A stretch of 64,000 bases of DNA from Actinopolyspora mzabensis (GCF_900101095.1 NZ_FNFM01000008.1:62001-126000); one strand, 5' to 3'; shown: positions 44,317-55,061, counted from the first letter of the stretch. Numbers and translations: made by a program. The notes: generated by a model not told the origin, from the sequence alone.

Positions 44317-44808
44317 TCATTCCGGGTGGTCCGGCCGGGTCCACACCCCGGTTTTACCGCCCTCCTTGCGCTCGACGCGCACCTCGTCGAGCACGGCGGC
44401 CGGATCCACCGCCTTGATCATGTCGTGCAGCGCCAGTCCGGCGCCGGTGACGGCGGTGAGGGCTTCCATCTCGACCCCGGTGCGATCGGTGGTACGGACG
44501 GTGGCGGTTATCCGCACCTCCCGCTCGGCGGTTTCGAGTTCGACCCGTACTCCGGCGATCGCGATGGGGTGGCACAGCGGCACGAGGTCCGGGGTGCGCT
44601 TGGCGGCCATGATGCCCGCGATGCGAGCCGTGGCGAGCGCGTCTCCCTTCGGAAGGTCGTCCCGTCGGAGCTGTTCGATCACGGCCGCCGTCGTACGCAC
44701 CACCCCGGAGGCCACCGCGCTGCGGGCGCTGCTGTCCTTGTCGGCGACGTCGACCATCCGCGCGGCACCGGACTCGTCCACGTGGCTGAACTCGTGCTGT
44801 GTCGCCAT
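44317..44808 (-). CDS. moaC: Cyclic pyranopterin monophosphate synthase
   Basis: This 163-residue MoaC performs the second step of cofactor synthesis, turning 3',8-cyclo-GTP into cyclic pyranopterin monophosphate. Motifs are FSHVDESGAARMVDV, GDALATARIAGIMAAKRTPDLVPLCHPI (key part TPDLVPLCHPI), GVEMEALTAVTGAGLALHDMIKA and ERKEGGKTG. All active-site His, Glu, Asp and Lys positions appear intact. ATG 44808 begins the family-standard N terminus. It lies 67 nt before the fused mog-moaE gene and 93 nt after malic enzyme on the same strand. Confidence 0.95.
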   Translation of the reverse strand: MATQHEFSHVDESGAARMVDVADKDSSARSAVASGVVRTTAAVIEQLRRDDLPKGDALATARIAGIMAAKRTPDLVPLCHPIAIAGVRVELETAEREVRITATVRTTDRTGVEMEALTAVTGAGLALHDMIKAVDPAAVLDEVRVERKEGGKTGVWTRPDHPE

Positions 44809-44901
44809 GCGGCGAGCCTAGACGATCGGCACCGGCGCGACACAGGTGCGCGGCCGCCGCCGGCTACGGCGACGGCCGCACTGTGGGCCGGTAGCGCTTC
44901 G

Positions 44902-46389
44902 TCAGATATCGGCTTCCTCGTCGAGTTCCGCGAAGCTCGGCGCCACCGCGCCCACCACGGTGCCGCCGGTGGCACCGCCCTGCACTGCCGGGGTGACCGG
45001 CTCGCCGGAGACGGCGACCCTGCGGACGGCGTCCGCCACGGCGGGCGCGACCGTGGTGTCGAACACGCTGGGCACGATGAACGAGGCGTTCACCCGGTCA
45101 TTTACGTCCACCACGTCGGCGATGGCGTTGGAAGCGGCCAGCATCATGTCGTCGGTGATGTCGTGCGCGTGCGCGTCCAGCAGCCCCCGGAAGAACCCGG
45201 GGAAGGCCAGCACGTTGTTGATCTGGTTCGGATAGTCGCTGCGGCCGGTGGCGACCACGGTGGCGTGTCGCTGCGCGACCAGCGGATCCACCTCGGGGTC
45301 GGGATTGGCCAGCGCGAACACGATCGCGTCGTCGTTCATGGCGGCCACGTCGTCCTCGCTGAGCAGGTTCGGCGCGGACACCCCGATGAACACGTCGGCA
45401 CCCCGAACCGCGTCGCTCAGCGAGCCGGTGCGCCCCGCGGCGTTCGTCTGCTCCGCGATGGAGCGCAGGTGTTCGTCGGCGTCCTGCCGCTCGCTGTGCA
45501 CGATGCCGTCGATATCGACCGCGATGATGTCGGCGGGGTCCTTCTTGCGCAGCAACCGGATGATCGCGGATCCCGCGGCACCCACGCCGCAGACCACCAC
45601 CCGAGAGTCCGAGAGATCCTTGTCCACCACCCGCAGCGCGTTGCGCAGCGCCCCGAGCACGACGATGGCGGTGCCGTGCTGGTCGTCGTGGAAGACGGGG
45701 ATGTCGAGCTTCTCCCGGAGCCTGGCCTCGATCTCGAAACAACGCGGCGCCGCGATGTCCTCGAGGTTGATGCCCCCGTAGACGGGAGCGAGCAGCTCCG
45801 CGGCCCGGATTATCTCCTCGGTGTCCTGGGTGTCCAGACACACCGGCCAGGCGTTGACCCCGGCGAACTTCTTGAACAGCGCGGCCTTGCCCTCCATCAC
45901 GGGCAGGGCGGCCTCGGGGCCGATGTTGCCGAGTCCGAGGACGGCCGAGCCGTCGGTTAATACCGCGACGGAGCTGCGTTTGACGGTCAGTCGGCGCGCG
46001 TCCTCGGGATTCTTCGCGATGGCGGTGCACACCCGTGCCACACCCGGGGTGTAGGCACGGGAGAGGTCGTCACGATTGGCCAGTGCGACCTTCGAGTTGA
46101 CCTCGATCTTGCCGCCGAGGTGCACCAGGAAGGTCCGATCGGAGACCTTGCGAACGTGCATGCCCGGCAACGCCTCGAGAACCTCGGTGATGTCCTCGGC
46201 GTGATCGGCGGACAACGAGTTGCAGGTGATGTCCACCACGATGCGGTCGGAGTGCGACTCCACCACGTCGAACGCGGTGATGACCGCCCCGGTACGACCG
46301 ACCGCGGTGGTGAGATCACCGGCGGCGTTCGCCGAGGGCGGTGCCTCGACGCGAACGGTGATCGAATAGCCCGGACCTGGAACCGGCAT
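44902..46389 (-). CDS. NAD-dependent malic enzyme with N-terminal ACT-like domain
   Basis: This 495-residue malic enzyme decarboxylates malate to pyruvate. An N-terminal ACT-type domain ([10 protein letters not shown]..., about residues 1-85) precedes the catalytic part, which shows [54 protein letters not shown] and [17 protein letters not shown] with the metal-binding DD. The cofactor-binding motif is [17 protein letters not shown], and [11 protein letters not shown] follows. The ACT domain suggests allosteric control by a small molecule. Cofactor preference for NAD is by family and not proven. ATG 46389 lies inside a short ribosome-site-poor leader. The link with the downstream moaC is positional only. 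Confidence 0.94.
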   Translation of the reverse strand: MPVPGPGYSITVRVEAPPSANAAGDLTTAVGRTGAVITAFDVVESHSDRIVVDITCNSLSADHAEDITEVLEALPGMHVRKVSDRTFLVHLGGKIEVNSKVALANRDDLSRAYTPGVARVCTAIAKNPEDARRLTVKRSSVAVLTDGSAVLGLGNIGPEAALPVMEGKAALFKKFAGVNAWPVCLDTQDTEEIIRAAELLAPVYGGINLEDIAAPRCFEIEARLREKLDIPVFHDDQHGTAIVVLGALRNALRVVDKDLSDSRVVVCGVGAAGSAIIRLLRKKDPADIIAVDIDGIVHSERQDADEHLRSIAEQTNAAGRTGSLSDAVRGADVFIGVSAPNLLSEDDVAAMNDDAIVFALANPDPEVDPLVAQRHATVVATGRSDYPNQINNVLAFPGFFRGLLDAHAHDITDDMMLAASNAIADVVDVNDRVNASFIVPSVFDTTVAPAVADAVRRVAVSGEPVTPAVQGGATGGTVVGAVAPSFAELDEEADI

Positions 46390-46696
46390 GTAGCACCTCT
46401 GTCAGTGATGAGCTCTCGCGAAACCCTGTGGCAGCTCCGAGACTAGAACTCACCATCGCGGCACCACGGCGACCCCGTCCCAACGGGCCTCGTTCACCAC
46501 CGGTCGACGCCCCGGCATCCCCGGTCAGCCGGCTTCTCACGGCGGCCCGCCCGCCGGGACCTCTCCCGGCCCCCGGCCGCGTGTGGGCGATCCGACACCG
46601 CGGCATCGGGGCGCGCGGGGCGGAGAACACGGGGCCGGGACACCGGCGTACACCATGGGTGGGCGGGGCGAGGACCGTTCGCGTGCGCGAGTACCG
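46390..46696. other. Intergenic region upstream of malic enzyme
   Basis: This gap lies between the small conserved gene and malic enzyme, both on the minus strand. No gene, repeat or clear promoter motif was recognised in the 307 bases. Confidence 0.35.
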
Positions 46697-46891
46697 CTAC
46701 GAGCTCTTGTTGATCCTGGTCTCGGGGTGGTGGTACGGCACGGCTCCCTCCGGCAGCGGGAAGGTGACCTCCCCGAACGGGGACATGGCGCCCTGCCGAT
46801 CGGCCAGGAACTCGGTCACCGGGTGTCCGACCTCGTCGTGCGGCCACTCCGGGTCGATGCGCTCACGTTTGGACTTGCTCGCGTCGGCCAC
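46697..46891 (-). CDS. Small conserved hydrophilic protein
   Basis: This 64-residue protein starts at GTG 46891, with a perfect AAGGAGG five bases upstream, which strongly supports translation. The sequence is charged at the N terminus (ADASKSKRERIDPEWPHDEVGHP) and has TEFLADRQGAMSPFGEVTFPLPEGAVPYHHPETR near the end (key part GEVTFPLPEGAVPYHHP). There is no membrane segment or cysteine. The neighbourhood suggests equivalence to Rv0863, but I cannot confirm the family. The function is unknown. Confidence 0.8.
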   Translation of the reverse strand: MADASKSKRERIDPEWPHDEVGHPVTEFLADRQGAMSPFGEVTFPLPEGAVPYHHPETRINKSS

Positions 46892-47085
46892 GCCAACCTC
46901 CTTCGGGTTTCCCGCCGCGTACGCCCGGTGATCACGGCCGGAACCGAGCTGCGAAAGGGTTTTCGAACTTTCCTGCTCGAGGCACAGTCTGCCTGATCCG
47001 GGGTGTTGCTCCCACCACCCCCGAACGGCGAGTGCCGTTTACCACACCCCACCGGGTAGCCATCCGCACGGGTATGTTGGAACGG

Positions 47086-49386
47086 ATGCCCGTGGATCCA
47101 GCCGCGAACGAACCGCCCCCCGAAAGCACCGATTCGCTGGCCGAGCTACTGCGTGCCCGCGACGACCGGCAGCTGCTCGCGCTGCTGCGTTCGCGGCCGG
47201 ACCTGGCGACCCCGCCTCCTACGGACTCCGCGGTACTCGCGGCACGCGCGACGGTGCGTTCCTCGGTCACGCGCGCCTGCGAGGATCTGGACTCGTTCAG
47301 CCTGAATGTGCTGGAGGCCCTGGTGCTGCTGGACGCCGACGAGCGAAGCGTGTCGCTGGAGCGGCTCACCGGTTTCTTCGGCGGCGAGGCCACTCGGGAA
47401 CAGCTGCGGTCACGAGTCGATCCGCTGCGGGAGCGCGCCCTGGTGTGGGGGCCGGACGAGGCGCTCCGCACCGCGGTCACGGTGCGGGAAACCATCGGCG
47501 CCCACCCCGCGGGGCTGGGGGCCGAACTCGACGGACTGTCCGAACAACGCGCCCGCGAGGTCCTGGCGGAACTCGACGACGAGGAGCGCGGCGTCGTGAG
47601 CAAACTCGCGGGTGATTCCCCGATCGGGCGCACGGGGCAGGCCAAACCCGGCGCGGAGCGTTCGGACACCCCGATCGGTCGGCTGCTGCTTCGCGGTCTG
47701 CTGCTCCGGCGGGACGAGAACACCGTCGAACTTCCCCGCGAGCTCGGGCTCGCCGCACGAGGCGACCGCCCGATGGGAAACGTGGCGACGACGGAACCGG
47801 TGCCGGAACTCGACGAGCACGGCCAACAGCGCATCAACGGCACGGCCGCCGGTGAGGCGCTGGAGTTGAACCGCCACGTCGAGCTGTTGCTGGAGAGCTG
47901 GGGACAGGAGCCTCCGGACGTGCTGCGTTCCGGCGGAGTGGGGGTGCGTGACGTCCGCGAGCTGGCCAGGAAGCTGGAGAGCGACGAGACGCGCGCCGCG
48001 CTGGTGGTGGAGCTGGCCGTTGGGACCGGGCTGATCGACACCAGCCCCGATGAGGATCCGCAGTGGGTTCCGACGGTGCAGGCCGATGTGTGGTTGGCCG
48101 CCTCCCCGGAACACCGCTGGGCGCTGCTGGCCGGCTCCTGGCTGGAACTGCCCCGGTTGCCCGGGCTGATCGGTTCGCGTGACGCGCGGGATAGACTGCT
48201 TGGGCCCCTGTCCGAGGGACTGCGCCGTTCCTCGGCGCCCCGGGACCGGCGGCGCGTGCTGGAGTTGCTGGACGAACAGCCCGGCGGATGGGGATTCCGG
48301 CGGGAGGACGACGTGGCCGCCGTACTCGCCTGGCGCGCGCCGCGACGCGGCGGCTCGATGCGCGATGAACTTGTGGCCTGGACTCTTCGGGAGGCGAGGG
48401 CGCTGGGGATCGTCGCGCTCGGGGGACTTTCCTCGGCCGGGCGTGCGTTGCTGACCGGCGACGAGAGCGCTGCTGCCGGGGTGATGGCCGCGGCGATCCC
48501 GGAACCGGTCGATCACGTGCTGGTGCAGGCCGATCTGACCGTGGTGGCGCCGGGCAGGTTGGAACCGGAGCTGGCCACCGAGCTGAACCTGGTGGCCGAC
48601 GTGGAGTCGGCGGGCAGCGCCACGGTGTACCGGGTGAGCGAGTCGAGCGTCCGGCGAGCGCTCGACGCCGGGCGCAGCAGCGAACAGCTGCGGGAACTGT
48701 TCGAACAGCGTTCCCGCACTCCGGTGCCGCAGGGGCTGACCTACCTCATCGACGACACGGCCCGCAGGCACGGCAAACTGCGCGCGGGAACGACTTCGTC
48801 CTTTCTGCGCTGCGACGATCCCGTGGTACTCACCGAGGTTCTCGGCAAGCAGCAGCTGGCCCACCTGGGGTTGCGCCGGATCGCCCCGACCGTGCTGATC
48901 AGTCCACTGCCGCTGGAGGAGCTCGTCGACGAGCTGCGCGGCAACGGGTACGCGCCGGTGGCGGAGAGCGCCGACGGCGGGGTGCTGGACCTGAGTCGGG
49001 GACCGCAGCGGATCAAGGGCCGGGGCAGGTACGGCGGAGCACGCGGCGAACCGAGCAATTCCACCCGCCCGGACGAGCAGCAGCTCACCGAACGGGTGCG
49101 CACCCTGCGGGCGGGGGATCAAGCAGCCGCCACCCGGGGCAACACCATCACCCCCGAGCGCGGCAGGCCCAGCGCGAACGCGACGCTGGAACTGCTGCGG
49201 GAGGCGGCGCGCCAGAGCCACAGCGTGTGGCTGGGTTTCGTGGACGCCCAGGGCGGGGCGACGCAGCGGATCGTGCGGCCGGTGAGCGTCGGCGGCGGCG
49301 TGTTGCAGGGATTCGACTCCACCCGCGATGAGCTGGGTGACTTCCCGCTGCACCGGATCACCTCGGTGGCGGTGGTCGAGCGGTGA
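47086..49386 (+). CDS. XPB/Ssl2 N-terminal-domain protein (Helicase_C_3, Rv0862c-like)
   Basis: This 766-residue soluble protein resembles the helicase-associated domain that precedes the motor in eukaryotic XPB/Ssl2, without any Walker motifs. Recognisable parts are the N-terminal LAELLRARDDRQLLALLRSRPDLATPP, a winged-helix-like repeat region, VLVQADLTVVAPGRLEPELATELNLVADVES, and a C-terminal WYL-like segment, VWLGFVDAQGGATQRIVRPVSV. In M. tuberculosis it adjoins XPB (Rv0861c); here 11 kb separate them. The start is ATG 47086. TATGTT ends seven bases before it, so the message is probably leaderless; ATG 47074 is an alternative. It may act with XPB in DNA repair or transcription. Confidence 0.85.
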   Translation: MPVDPAANEPPPESTDSLAELLRARDDRQLLALLRSRPDLATPPPTDSAVLAARATVRSSVTRACEDLDSFSLNVLEALVLLDADERSVSLERLTGFFGGEATREQLRSRVDPLRERALVWGPDEALRTAVTVRETIGAHPAGLGAELDGLSEQRAREVLAELDDEERGVVSKLAGDSPIGRTGQAKPGAERSDTPIGRLLLRGLLLRRDENTVELPRELGLAARGDRPMGNVATTEPVPELDEHGQQRINGTAAGEALELNRHVELLLESWGQEPPDVLRSGGVGVRDVRELARKLESDETRAALVVELAVGTGLIDTSPDEDPQWVPTVQADVWLAASPEHRWALLAGSWLELPRLPGLIGSRDARDRLLGPLSEGLRRSSAPRDRRRVLELLDEQPGGWGFRREDDVAAVLAWRAPRRGGSMRDELVAWTLREARALGIVALGGLSSAGRALLTGDESAAAGVMAAAIPEPVDHVLVQADLTVVAPGRLEPELATELNLVADVESAGSATVYRVSESSVRRALDAGRSSEQLRELFEQRSRTPVPQGLTYLIDDTARRHGKLRAGTTSSFLRCDDPVVLTEVLGKQQLAHLGLRRIAPTVLISPLPLEELVDELRGNGYAPVAESADGGVLDLSRGPQRIKGRGRYGGARGEPSNSTRPDEQQLTERVRTLRAGDQAAATRGNTITPERGRPSANATLELLREAARQSHSVWLGFVDAQGGATQRIVRPVSVGGGVLQGFDSTRDELGDFPLHRITSVAVVER

Positions 49387-49579
49387 GCAGCTCGTCCGAG
49401 GAGCCCGCGGCGGAACTCGCGTGATCGGACACGCCCCGGCCCGTGGTCGACACCTCCGCAGTGAGGGATCGCTCCGGCGGGGCACCGACGCGGCGAACCG
49501 AGCTCGCGGAACTCGGCTCACGTACCGGGATGTCCGGCCGGGCGGGCCGAACCACCGGCCACCGGGGAGGGCGAACCGA

Positions 49580-50188
49580 TCAGCTCTGCGAGGTCGCCAT
49601 CCGCTGCCGCATCGCGTGCTGCACGAGCGTGATCAGGGTGTTCTTGGTGGACTCCTTGTCCCTGGCGTCGCATCCCAGGATCGGCACGGATTCGTCGATG
49701 GTCAGCGCCTCCCGCACGTCCTCGAGGCGGTGGTGCAGCACCCCGTCGAAGGTGTTGACCGCCACCACGTAGGGCAGCTGACGATCGTCGAAGAAATCGA
49801 TCGAGGCGAAGGCATCGGCGAGACGGCGGGTGTCCACGAGCACCACCGCGCCGATGGCGCCCCGGACCAAGTCGTCCCACATGAACCAGAAGCGGTGCTG
49901 GCCGGGGGTTCCGAACAGATACAGGATCAGCTCGGAATCCAACGAGACCCTGCCGAAGTCCATGGCGACCGTGGTGGTCACCTTGCCCGGCGTGGCCGTG
50001 AGGTCGTCGACCCCGACGCTGGCCTCGGTCATGACCGCTTCGGTGGTCAACGGGAGGATCTCGGAGACCGATCCGACCAGGGTCGTCTTGCCGACCCCGA
50101 AACCACCGGCGACCACGATCTTCGTCGAGGTCTTTCCACCACCGTCTCCACCGTTCATCGCGTGGGGATCAGAGCCTGCGAAGCCCAC
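49580..50188 (-). CDS. Conservon GTP-binding protein CvnD
   Basis: This 202-residue small GTPase of the actinobacterial conservon family has the P-loop VVAGGFGVGKTTLVGSVSE, a switch region TTTVAMDFGRV, YLFGTPGQHRFWFMWDDL and the base-recognition motif VNTFDG. It is the final, output-type component of the conservon, thought to act with CvnA-C like a G-protein switch at the membrane. GTG 50188 (V-G-F-A-G-S) overlaps the cvnC stop codon by 20 bases and has AAAGGG upstream; the fold starts about 22 residues later. The order cvnA-B-C-D on one strand is complete. Confidence 0.92.
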   Translation of the reverse strand: MGFAGSDPHAMNGGDGGGKTSTKIVVAGGFGVGKTTLVGSVSEILPLTTEAVMTEASVGVDDLTATPGKVTTTVAMDFGRVSLDSELILYLFGTPGQHRFWFMWDDLVRGAIGAVVLVDTRRLADAFASIDFFDDRQLPYVVAVNTFDGVLHHRLEDVREALTIDESVPILGCDARDKESTKNTLITLVQHAMRQRMATSQS

Positions 50189-50918
50189 TGAGCACCCTTT
50201 CCAAGAACTCCATGGACGGCCGGTCGCCCACGACCATTCCACTATCGTGAATCTCGACCAGGCCGAGACTGGCCATATCGCCGATCAGCACTCGCACCAC
50301 TCCCAGCGGAAGCCGTAGGTGCGCCGAGATCTCGGCGATCGAACGGGCATCCGTGCACAGGCCACAGATCGACCGGTGTTCCGGTGTGGCCTGAGCACTC
50401 TGCGTGCGACCTCGCTCGCTGGTCGAGACCAGGGTCTCGATCGCGAGTTCGTAGTCGCTCCGGGTACGCCCGCGTGTCCGGGCGTACGGCCGCATCAGCG
50501 AGCCTTCTTCCTCCGTGTCCTCGCCCGAGGTGCCGTCCTGTCCCGGGATGGAGGGCATCGAGGAGGAAATCGACGGCATGGACTGCGACAGCGGTGACAT
50601 CGGCTGCGAAATGGACGGCATGGACATCGGGCCGCCGCCCGAAGCGTCCTTACCGCCGCGCGAACCCTGGCCGGAGGCGGCTTCGCCGTACTCCGAGCGG
50701 TAGTCGGAGCCGAAGAGATCCGCACCCGGCCCGCCGAAGAGTCCACGCTGGTACTCCTCGGTACTGGCGGCTTCGCCGCCACGCGGCGTGTGCTGCCCTC
50801 CGGCGCCCCCCTCCGGAGCTTCACCGAGGAAGTCCTGCTGCCAGTCGTCACCCATCCGTTGGCTGTAGAGCCGGAACAGGTCCCCGTCCCAGTTCGGGTT
50901 GGCCCCCTCGCTCATCAT
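50169..50918 (-). CDS. Conservon DUF742 protein CvnC
   Basis: This is a 249-residue protein. The conserved DUF742 winged-helix domain is C-terminal (about residues 140-249: RPYARTRGRTRSDYELAIETLV, HRSICGLCTDARSIAEISAHLRLPLGVVRVLIGDM). It is preceded by a long low-complexity half that is Gly, Ser, Glu-rich and contains short Met-Pro-Ser repeats (SMPSISQPMSPLSQ, SMPSISSSMPSIPG). Most CvnC proteins are about 120 residues, so this N-terminal extension is unusual. ATG 50918 and ATG 50915 are both possible, with GGGAG upstream. It lies 28 nt after cvnB. Confidence 0.88.
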   Translation of the reverse strand: MMSEGANPNWDGDLFRLYSQRMGDDWQQDFLGEAPEGGAGGQHTPRGGEAASTEEYQRGLFGGPGADLFGSDYRSEYGEAASGQGSRGGKDASGGGPMSMPSISQPMSPLSQSMPSISSSMPSIPGQDGTSGEDTEEEGSLMRPYARTRGRTRSDYELAIETLVSTSERGRTQSAQATPEHRSICGLCTDARSIAEISAHLRLPLGVVRVLIGDMASLGLVEIHDSGMVVGDRPSMEFLERVLSGLRRL

Positions 50919-50946
50919 GAGCTCCCAACGTCAGCCTCGGCTGATC

Positions 50947-51375
50947 TCATCGACCCATACCCTGCAACTGAGCGCGCAGCTCAGGGGTGAGCTGTCGTCC
51001 GACACGCTCCACCAACAGGGTCATCTCGTAAGCCACCAGACCGATGTCGGCATTGGGCGCGGCCAACACCGCCAGGCAGGATCCGTCACTGATCGACATC
51101 AGGAACAGGTAGCCCTGTTCCATCTCGACGACCGTCTGGGTGACGTCACCCGCCTCGAAACAACGCGCGGCGCCTTGGGTAAGACTGACCAGCCCTGACG
51201 CGACGGCGGACAACTGCTCCGCACGGTCTCGGGGCAGACCCTGCGATCCTGCGAGCAACAGACCGTCCGCGGAGACCACGACAGAGTGCGCCACGCCGGG
51301 TACCCGACGCACGAAGTCGGTGATCAGCCAACTGAAGCTGTTGCTGCTCATGGGTTGTTGGGCGGACCCGGTCAC
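50947..51375 (-). CDS. Conservon roadblock/LC7 protein CvnB
   Basis: This 142-residue roadblock/LC7 (MglB-like) protein is a likely regulator of the CvnD GTPase. Motifs are [45 protein letters not shown]-type helix (here [18 protein letters not shown]) and a C-terminal [21 protein letters not shown] 51375 overlaps the cvnA stop codon (GTGA); the nearby ATG (M-S-S-N-S) at about 51351 is an alternative. Two-hydrophobic-strand topology is typical for this fold, with no membrane segment. Confidence 0.93.
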   Translation of the reverse strand: MTGSAQQPMSSNSFSWLITDFVRRVPGVAHSVVVSADGLLLAGSQGLPRDRAEQLSAVASGLVSLTQGAARCFEAGDVTQTVVEMEQGYLFLMSISDGSCLAVLAAPNADIGLVAYEMTLLVERVGRQLTPELRAQLQGMGR

Positions 51376-54300
51376 TCCTGCTCCTCGGGACGGCTCGGAA
51401 TCGAGCGGGACTGTTCGGTCGACTCTGGTTCGACCTTTGCGTGCCTACCACGTCGCACGCCTTGCTGGAAATTGGACATTCTGCCACGGACGGCCGAAGC
51501 CGACCGGGGCACTGCCGGTTTGCCAGGTGGCGGCGACTGGTGTTCTGTCGCCGAGCCCGGAACAAGATTCGACTTCGGTTTGCGCTTGGGCAATCCCGCC
51601 GAGGTTTGTTCCTGTTCCTGCTCGGTCTGCTGTACGAGGGCTTCGGCGGCCTCCCATCCGGCGTCGCCTGCACCCCATCCCGGGTCCTCGCCCGATTGAC
51701 GGGCGTCGGCCACCCGGTTGCGTTGTTCGCGTGTGGCAGCCCTGCGGCCGGAGAAGGCGCGCATAGCGGTTTCCGAGCTGTTGGAACCGCCGCCGTCGGC
51801 CGCGGGTTCGGGCTCCGGTGCGGTGGCGGACCTGCCGGGTTCCTCGGGCGGTACCCGCCGTTCGTACCCCTCGGGCTGGGCGGGCCGCGAAGACGGCTCA
51901 CGCTGCCCGGCCGAATCAGGAACGCTCGGTTGGGAACCATTCCGCGACTCGCCTCCGGTAACACCAGCATCGAGATCGCCACCAGACGATACCGTGTGGT
52001 TCATACCATTACGTCGCGAGTCACCGCCATGATCACCGGTGAACGTGGAACGTCCCGGCCAACCGATCGCGTCGTCGACCAGCTCGGAGTCGGAGGGCAG
52101 TTCGGAGTTGTTCTCCAGAGCGGAACGCCCCGTAGCAGCGGGTTCCGCGTCGTCCTCACGGAACCACTGCGAGAGCACCGCTTCGTAGATGGGCAGCCGT
52201 TCGGTCGGGGTGTCGTCCATCTCCGGCGCACCCGAGTCGGAACCGAGTCCGACAGCGGGTACCTGCTCGGTGATGCCGGTGTCCCCCATGGCTCCGGACG
52301 GCCCCGCGTCGGCGGGCTCGTCCTCCGACGCTGGGCCGGGCCAGGACATGTGCTCGGTCTTCTGCGACTCGAACGGACTGTGGAACAGGTCAGGAGAATC
52401 CCCCAGCCCCGGAGGCGCGGCGCACTGCCCCTCGTACTCGTCCTCGTGCTCGCCCGGAAAGTCCGATTCGGCCACTCGGGACGACTCGTCCGGGCCGGGC
52501 CAACCCACCGTGGGTTGGTCATCGCGGCGACGTTCCGGTTCGTCCGGATAACCACGCGATTCGGAATCGTTCTCCCAGCGCGGCACCTCGGTGACTCCGT
52601 AGGCGTCCCCCGAGGACAACCGCACCGAATAGTTCGGAGTCTCCGGCGGTTCCGAATCCGGTGACCAGGACTCCGGCTGTTCCGCCGGCCACGGGGTCCG
52701 CGTGGTCGATTCCGCCTCCAGCGCCGCCGGGCTGTCCGGGGCGGAGTCGCGTTCGTCGAGTTCCGGGGAGTTCGAGGGGAACTGCTGGTGATAGCCGTTG
52801 TTGGCCTGCGGTTGGTCGAACTGGGCCGCACGCTCGGCACCGCCGAACGCCGCGGCGAGCCCGGCGTTGGAGCCGGTCTCGCCCATGCCGTCCCGCGACT
52901 GCTCGCGCGGCATGTCGGGCATCGGCATGGGGCCGTTCGGGGTGAGCTGCACGATCAGCTCGCCCGGCAACCGGACGGTGGCGGTGGCGCCGCCCTCGAG
53001 GTCACCGTTGTTCTGCAGTTCGACCGTGACGTGGTGCCTACGCGCGAGCTGACCGACGACGTAGAGGCCCATTCGCCGCGAGACCGCCACGTCGATGTCC
53101 GGCGGGCGAACCAACCGGTCGTTGATCTCGTCGAGCTGCTCCGCGTCGACACCCACACCGCGGTCACGGATCTCCAGCACGAGCTCCTGCCTGCGATAGG
53201 CGGTGCGCACGGTGACCTCGGTGTCCGGGTTGGAGTAGACGGTGGCGTTCTCCAGCAGCTCCGCGATGAGGTGCACGATGTCGTTGACCACGCGCCCCTG
53301 CATCGCCAACTCGGGCGTCTCCCCGATGACCACCCGCGCGTACTGCTCCACCTCGGAGACGGAAGCGCCGATGACCTCGCTGAGCGGTACCGGGCGCACC
53401 GTCCGGCGGGTCAGATCGGTGCCGCCGAGAACGAGCAGGTTCTCGTTGTTGCGGCGCATCCGGGTGGCGAGGTGGTCCAGTTCGAACAGCTGGCTGAGCT
53501 GGTCCGGGTCCTGTTCGTCCTGTTCCAGCCGGTCGATCAGCGACAGTTGGCGCTGCACCAGCGTCTGGCTGCGACGTGCCAGGTTGACGAACAAGTCGTT
53601 GACGTTGTTGCGCAGCAGGGCCTGTTCGGAGGCCAGGCGCAGCGCCTGCGCGTGCACCGCGTCGAAGGAACGCGCCACCCTGCCGATCTCCTCGGTGGTG
53701 TGCACCGGGATCGGGTCGATGCGGCTGCGCTCGCCCAGGTCCGGATTGTCGTCCTCGAGGATGGACTCGACTGCCTCCGGGAGCCGGTTGTCGGCCACGT
53801 TCAGCGCGGAACGCCGCAGTGTGCGCAGCGGCAGCAGCAGTGAACGCGCCACTATGAGGGCGATGGCGAACGCCGCGATCAACACGAGGAGTACCAGCAC
53901 CACCACGACATAGGTCTGGGTGCGAGCGGCGCCGGCGAGCTGGTCCGCCTCGTTCTGCAGCTGCTGCCGGAGTTCCGACTCAACCTGGTAGGTGAGGTTC
54001 ACCGCCTGCGTCGCGGTACGCATCCACTCCTGGGCGTTTATATCGTCCAGCCCCTCACCCTGCTGAGCCTGCACGATGGCAGTTTCTTGCAGGTCACGAG
54101 CCTGGCCGACCGCGAGCCCCGAGACGGTGTCGTTGTAGCGCTGAACCTGGGCGTTGGTGGCGCGCTTGCGGAACTCCTCCAGCGCGGCCTCCATGCTCGC
54201 GTCGGTGGCGAGCAGCTGCCGCTGGCCACCGATGCCGAACTCGCCGCTCTCCAACGCCGAGAGCAGTCTGGCGCGTTTGACCGATTCCTGCTCCTTGACC

Positions 54301-55061
54301 CGGGACAGCGCGTTCGTAGCCCGGTAGAGCCGAACAACACCCTCGTTGTTGATCCTGGTGACGGCGCGCTCCCCGAGCGCGATCAGGTTGTCCAGGGAGG
54401 CACTGTAGGCACGCAGCGCGGCCTTGGCCGGGTAGGCGGTCTCGTCGGTGACCGAGCGCAGCGCCTGCAGCCGGTCCAACCGGTTGACCGCTTGCTCGTA
54501 GGAGGAGGCAACAGCGGTGTTGCCCCGCTGGTTGGCCTCGTCGATCGCCGAGCGGAACCGTTCGACCGCGGCGTCCACGGCGTCGCGCTGCTCGGTGAGC
54601 TGGGAACGTTCGCCACCGCGTCCGGCCGCGATATAGGCCACCGTGAGGTCGCGCTCGCGCTGTAACTCGTGCACGACCTCGGCGGATCTGGTGTCCAGAG
54701 TGACCTGCTGCCGCATCCGGAGCAGTTGCTGGGTCTGGTTGTAGTCGGAGACGACCTGCAGCGCACCGAACACCAGCGCTGCCAGCGCCGGAACGAGCAG
54801 AACCACCAGCAGCTTGGTACGCAGGCGCCAGTTGCGCATCCGCAGCCCACCCGAGGGCCGCTCCTCGGAGTGATCGTCGACCGGACCGCTGCTGCCGTTC
54901 GCAGCGGGTGCATCCCCCGGCGCACCCGTTTCACTCGCGGTCGCGGTTTCCGCACCCGTCATCAATGGGTGTGAACCCGCTGACCCCGTCCCGGTCGACC
55001 GATCGGGGCCTTTGTTTCCTCCGGCCACTCGTGGCTTCCTCATTCCGACAGTTACGGGCAC
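51372..55061 (-). CDS. Conservon membrane sensor kinase-like protein CvnA (NIT-HAMP-HATPase)
   Basis: This 1229-residue protein is the sensor of the conservon. After a hydrophilic head of about 75 residues, the first transmembrane helix ([21 protein letters not shown]) opens a helical extracellular NIT-type sensor (about 110-380). A second helix ([21 protein letters not shown]) and a HAMP region follow. The cytoplasmic part holds a coiled dimer region ([23 protein letters not shown]) and an HATPase fold with [19 protein letters not shown] and the G-box [14 protein letters not shown]. There is no canonical HisKA phospho-acceptor. The last 480 residues are acidic, Pro/Ser/Glu-rich and probably disordered. 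GTG 55061 has GGAGA upstream. NIT domains bind nitrate/nitrite in some proteins, so the ligand may be an anion. Confidence 0.9.
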   Translation of the reverse strand: MPVTVGMRKPRVAGGNKGPDRSTGTGSAGSHPLMTGAETATASETGAPGDAPAANGSSGPVDDHSEERPSGGLRMRNWRLRTKLLVVLLVPALAALVFGALQVVSDYNQTQQLLRMRQQVTLDTRSAEVVHELQRERDLTVAYIAAGRGGERSQLTEQRDAVDAAVERFRSAIDEANQRGNTAVASSYEQAVNRLDRLQALRSVTDETAYPAKAALRAYSASLDNLIALGERAVTRINNEGVVRLYRATNALSRVKEQESVKRARLLSALESGEFGIGGQRQLLATDASMEAALEEFRKRATNAQVQRYNDTVSGLAVGQARDLQETAIVQAQQGEGLDDINAQEWMRTATQAVNLTYQVESELRQQLQNEADQLAGAARTQTYVVVVLVLLVLIAAFAIALIVARSLLLPLRTLRRSALNVADNRLPEAVESILEDDNPDLGERSRIDPIPVHTTEEIGRVARSFDAVHAQALRLASEQALLRNNVNDLFVNLARRSQTLVQRQLSLIDRLEQDEQDPDQLSQLFELDHLATRMRRNNENLLVLGGTDLTRRTVRPVPLSEVIGASVSEVEQYARVVIGETPELAMQGRVVNDIVHLIAELLENATVYSNPDTEVTVRTAYRRQELVLEIRDRGVGVDAEQLDEINDRLVRPPDIDVAVSRRMGLYVVGQLARRHHVTVELQNNGDLEGGATATVRLPGELIVQLTPNGPMPMPDMPREQSRDGMGETGSNAGLAAAFGGAERAAQFDQPQANNGYHQQFPSNSPELDERDSAPDSPAALEAESTTRTPWPAEQPESWSPDSEPPETPNYSVRLSSGDAYGVTEVPRWENDSESRGYPDEPERRRDDQPTVGWPGPDESSRVAESDFPGEHEDEYEGQCAAPPGLGDSPDLFHSPFESQKTEHMSWPGPASEDEPADAGPSGAMGDTGITEQVPAVGLGSDSGAPEMDDTPTERLPIYEAVLSQWFREDDAEPAATGRSALENNSELPSDSELVDDAIGWPGRSTFTGDHGGDSRRNGMNHTVSSGGDLDAGVTGGESRNGSQPSVPDSAGQREPSSRPAQPEGYERRVPPEEPGRSATAPEPEPAADGGGSNSSETAMRAFSGRRAATREQRNRVADARQSGEDPGWGAGDAGWEAAEALVQQTEQEQEQTSAGLPKRKPKSNLVPGSATEHQSPPPGKPAVPRSASAVRGRMSNFQQGVRRGRHAKVEPESTEQSRSIPSRPEEQE

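Noticed and set aside
51372-55061. CvnA as a standard two-component histidine kinase
   Set aside because: The HATPase fold is present, but no HisKA phospho-acceptor motif is visible and no response regulator gene is nearby. The conservon reading fits better.
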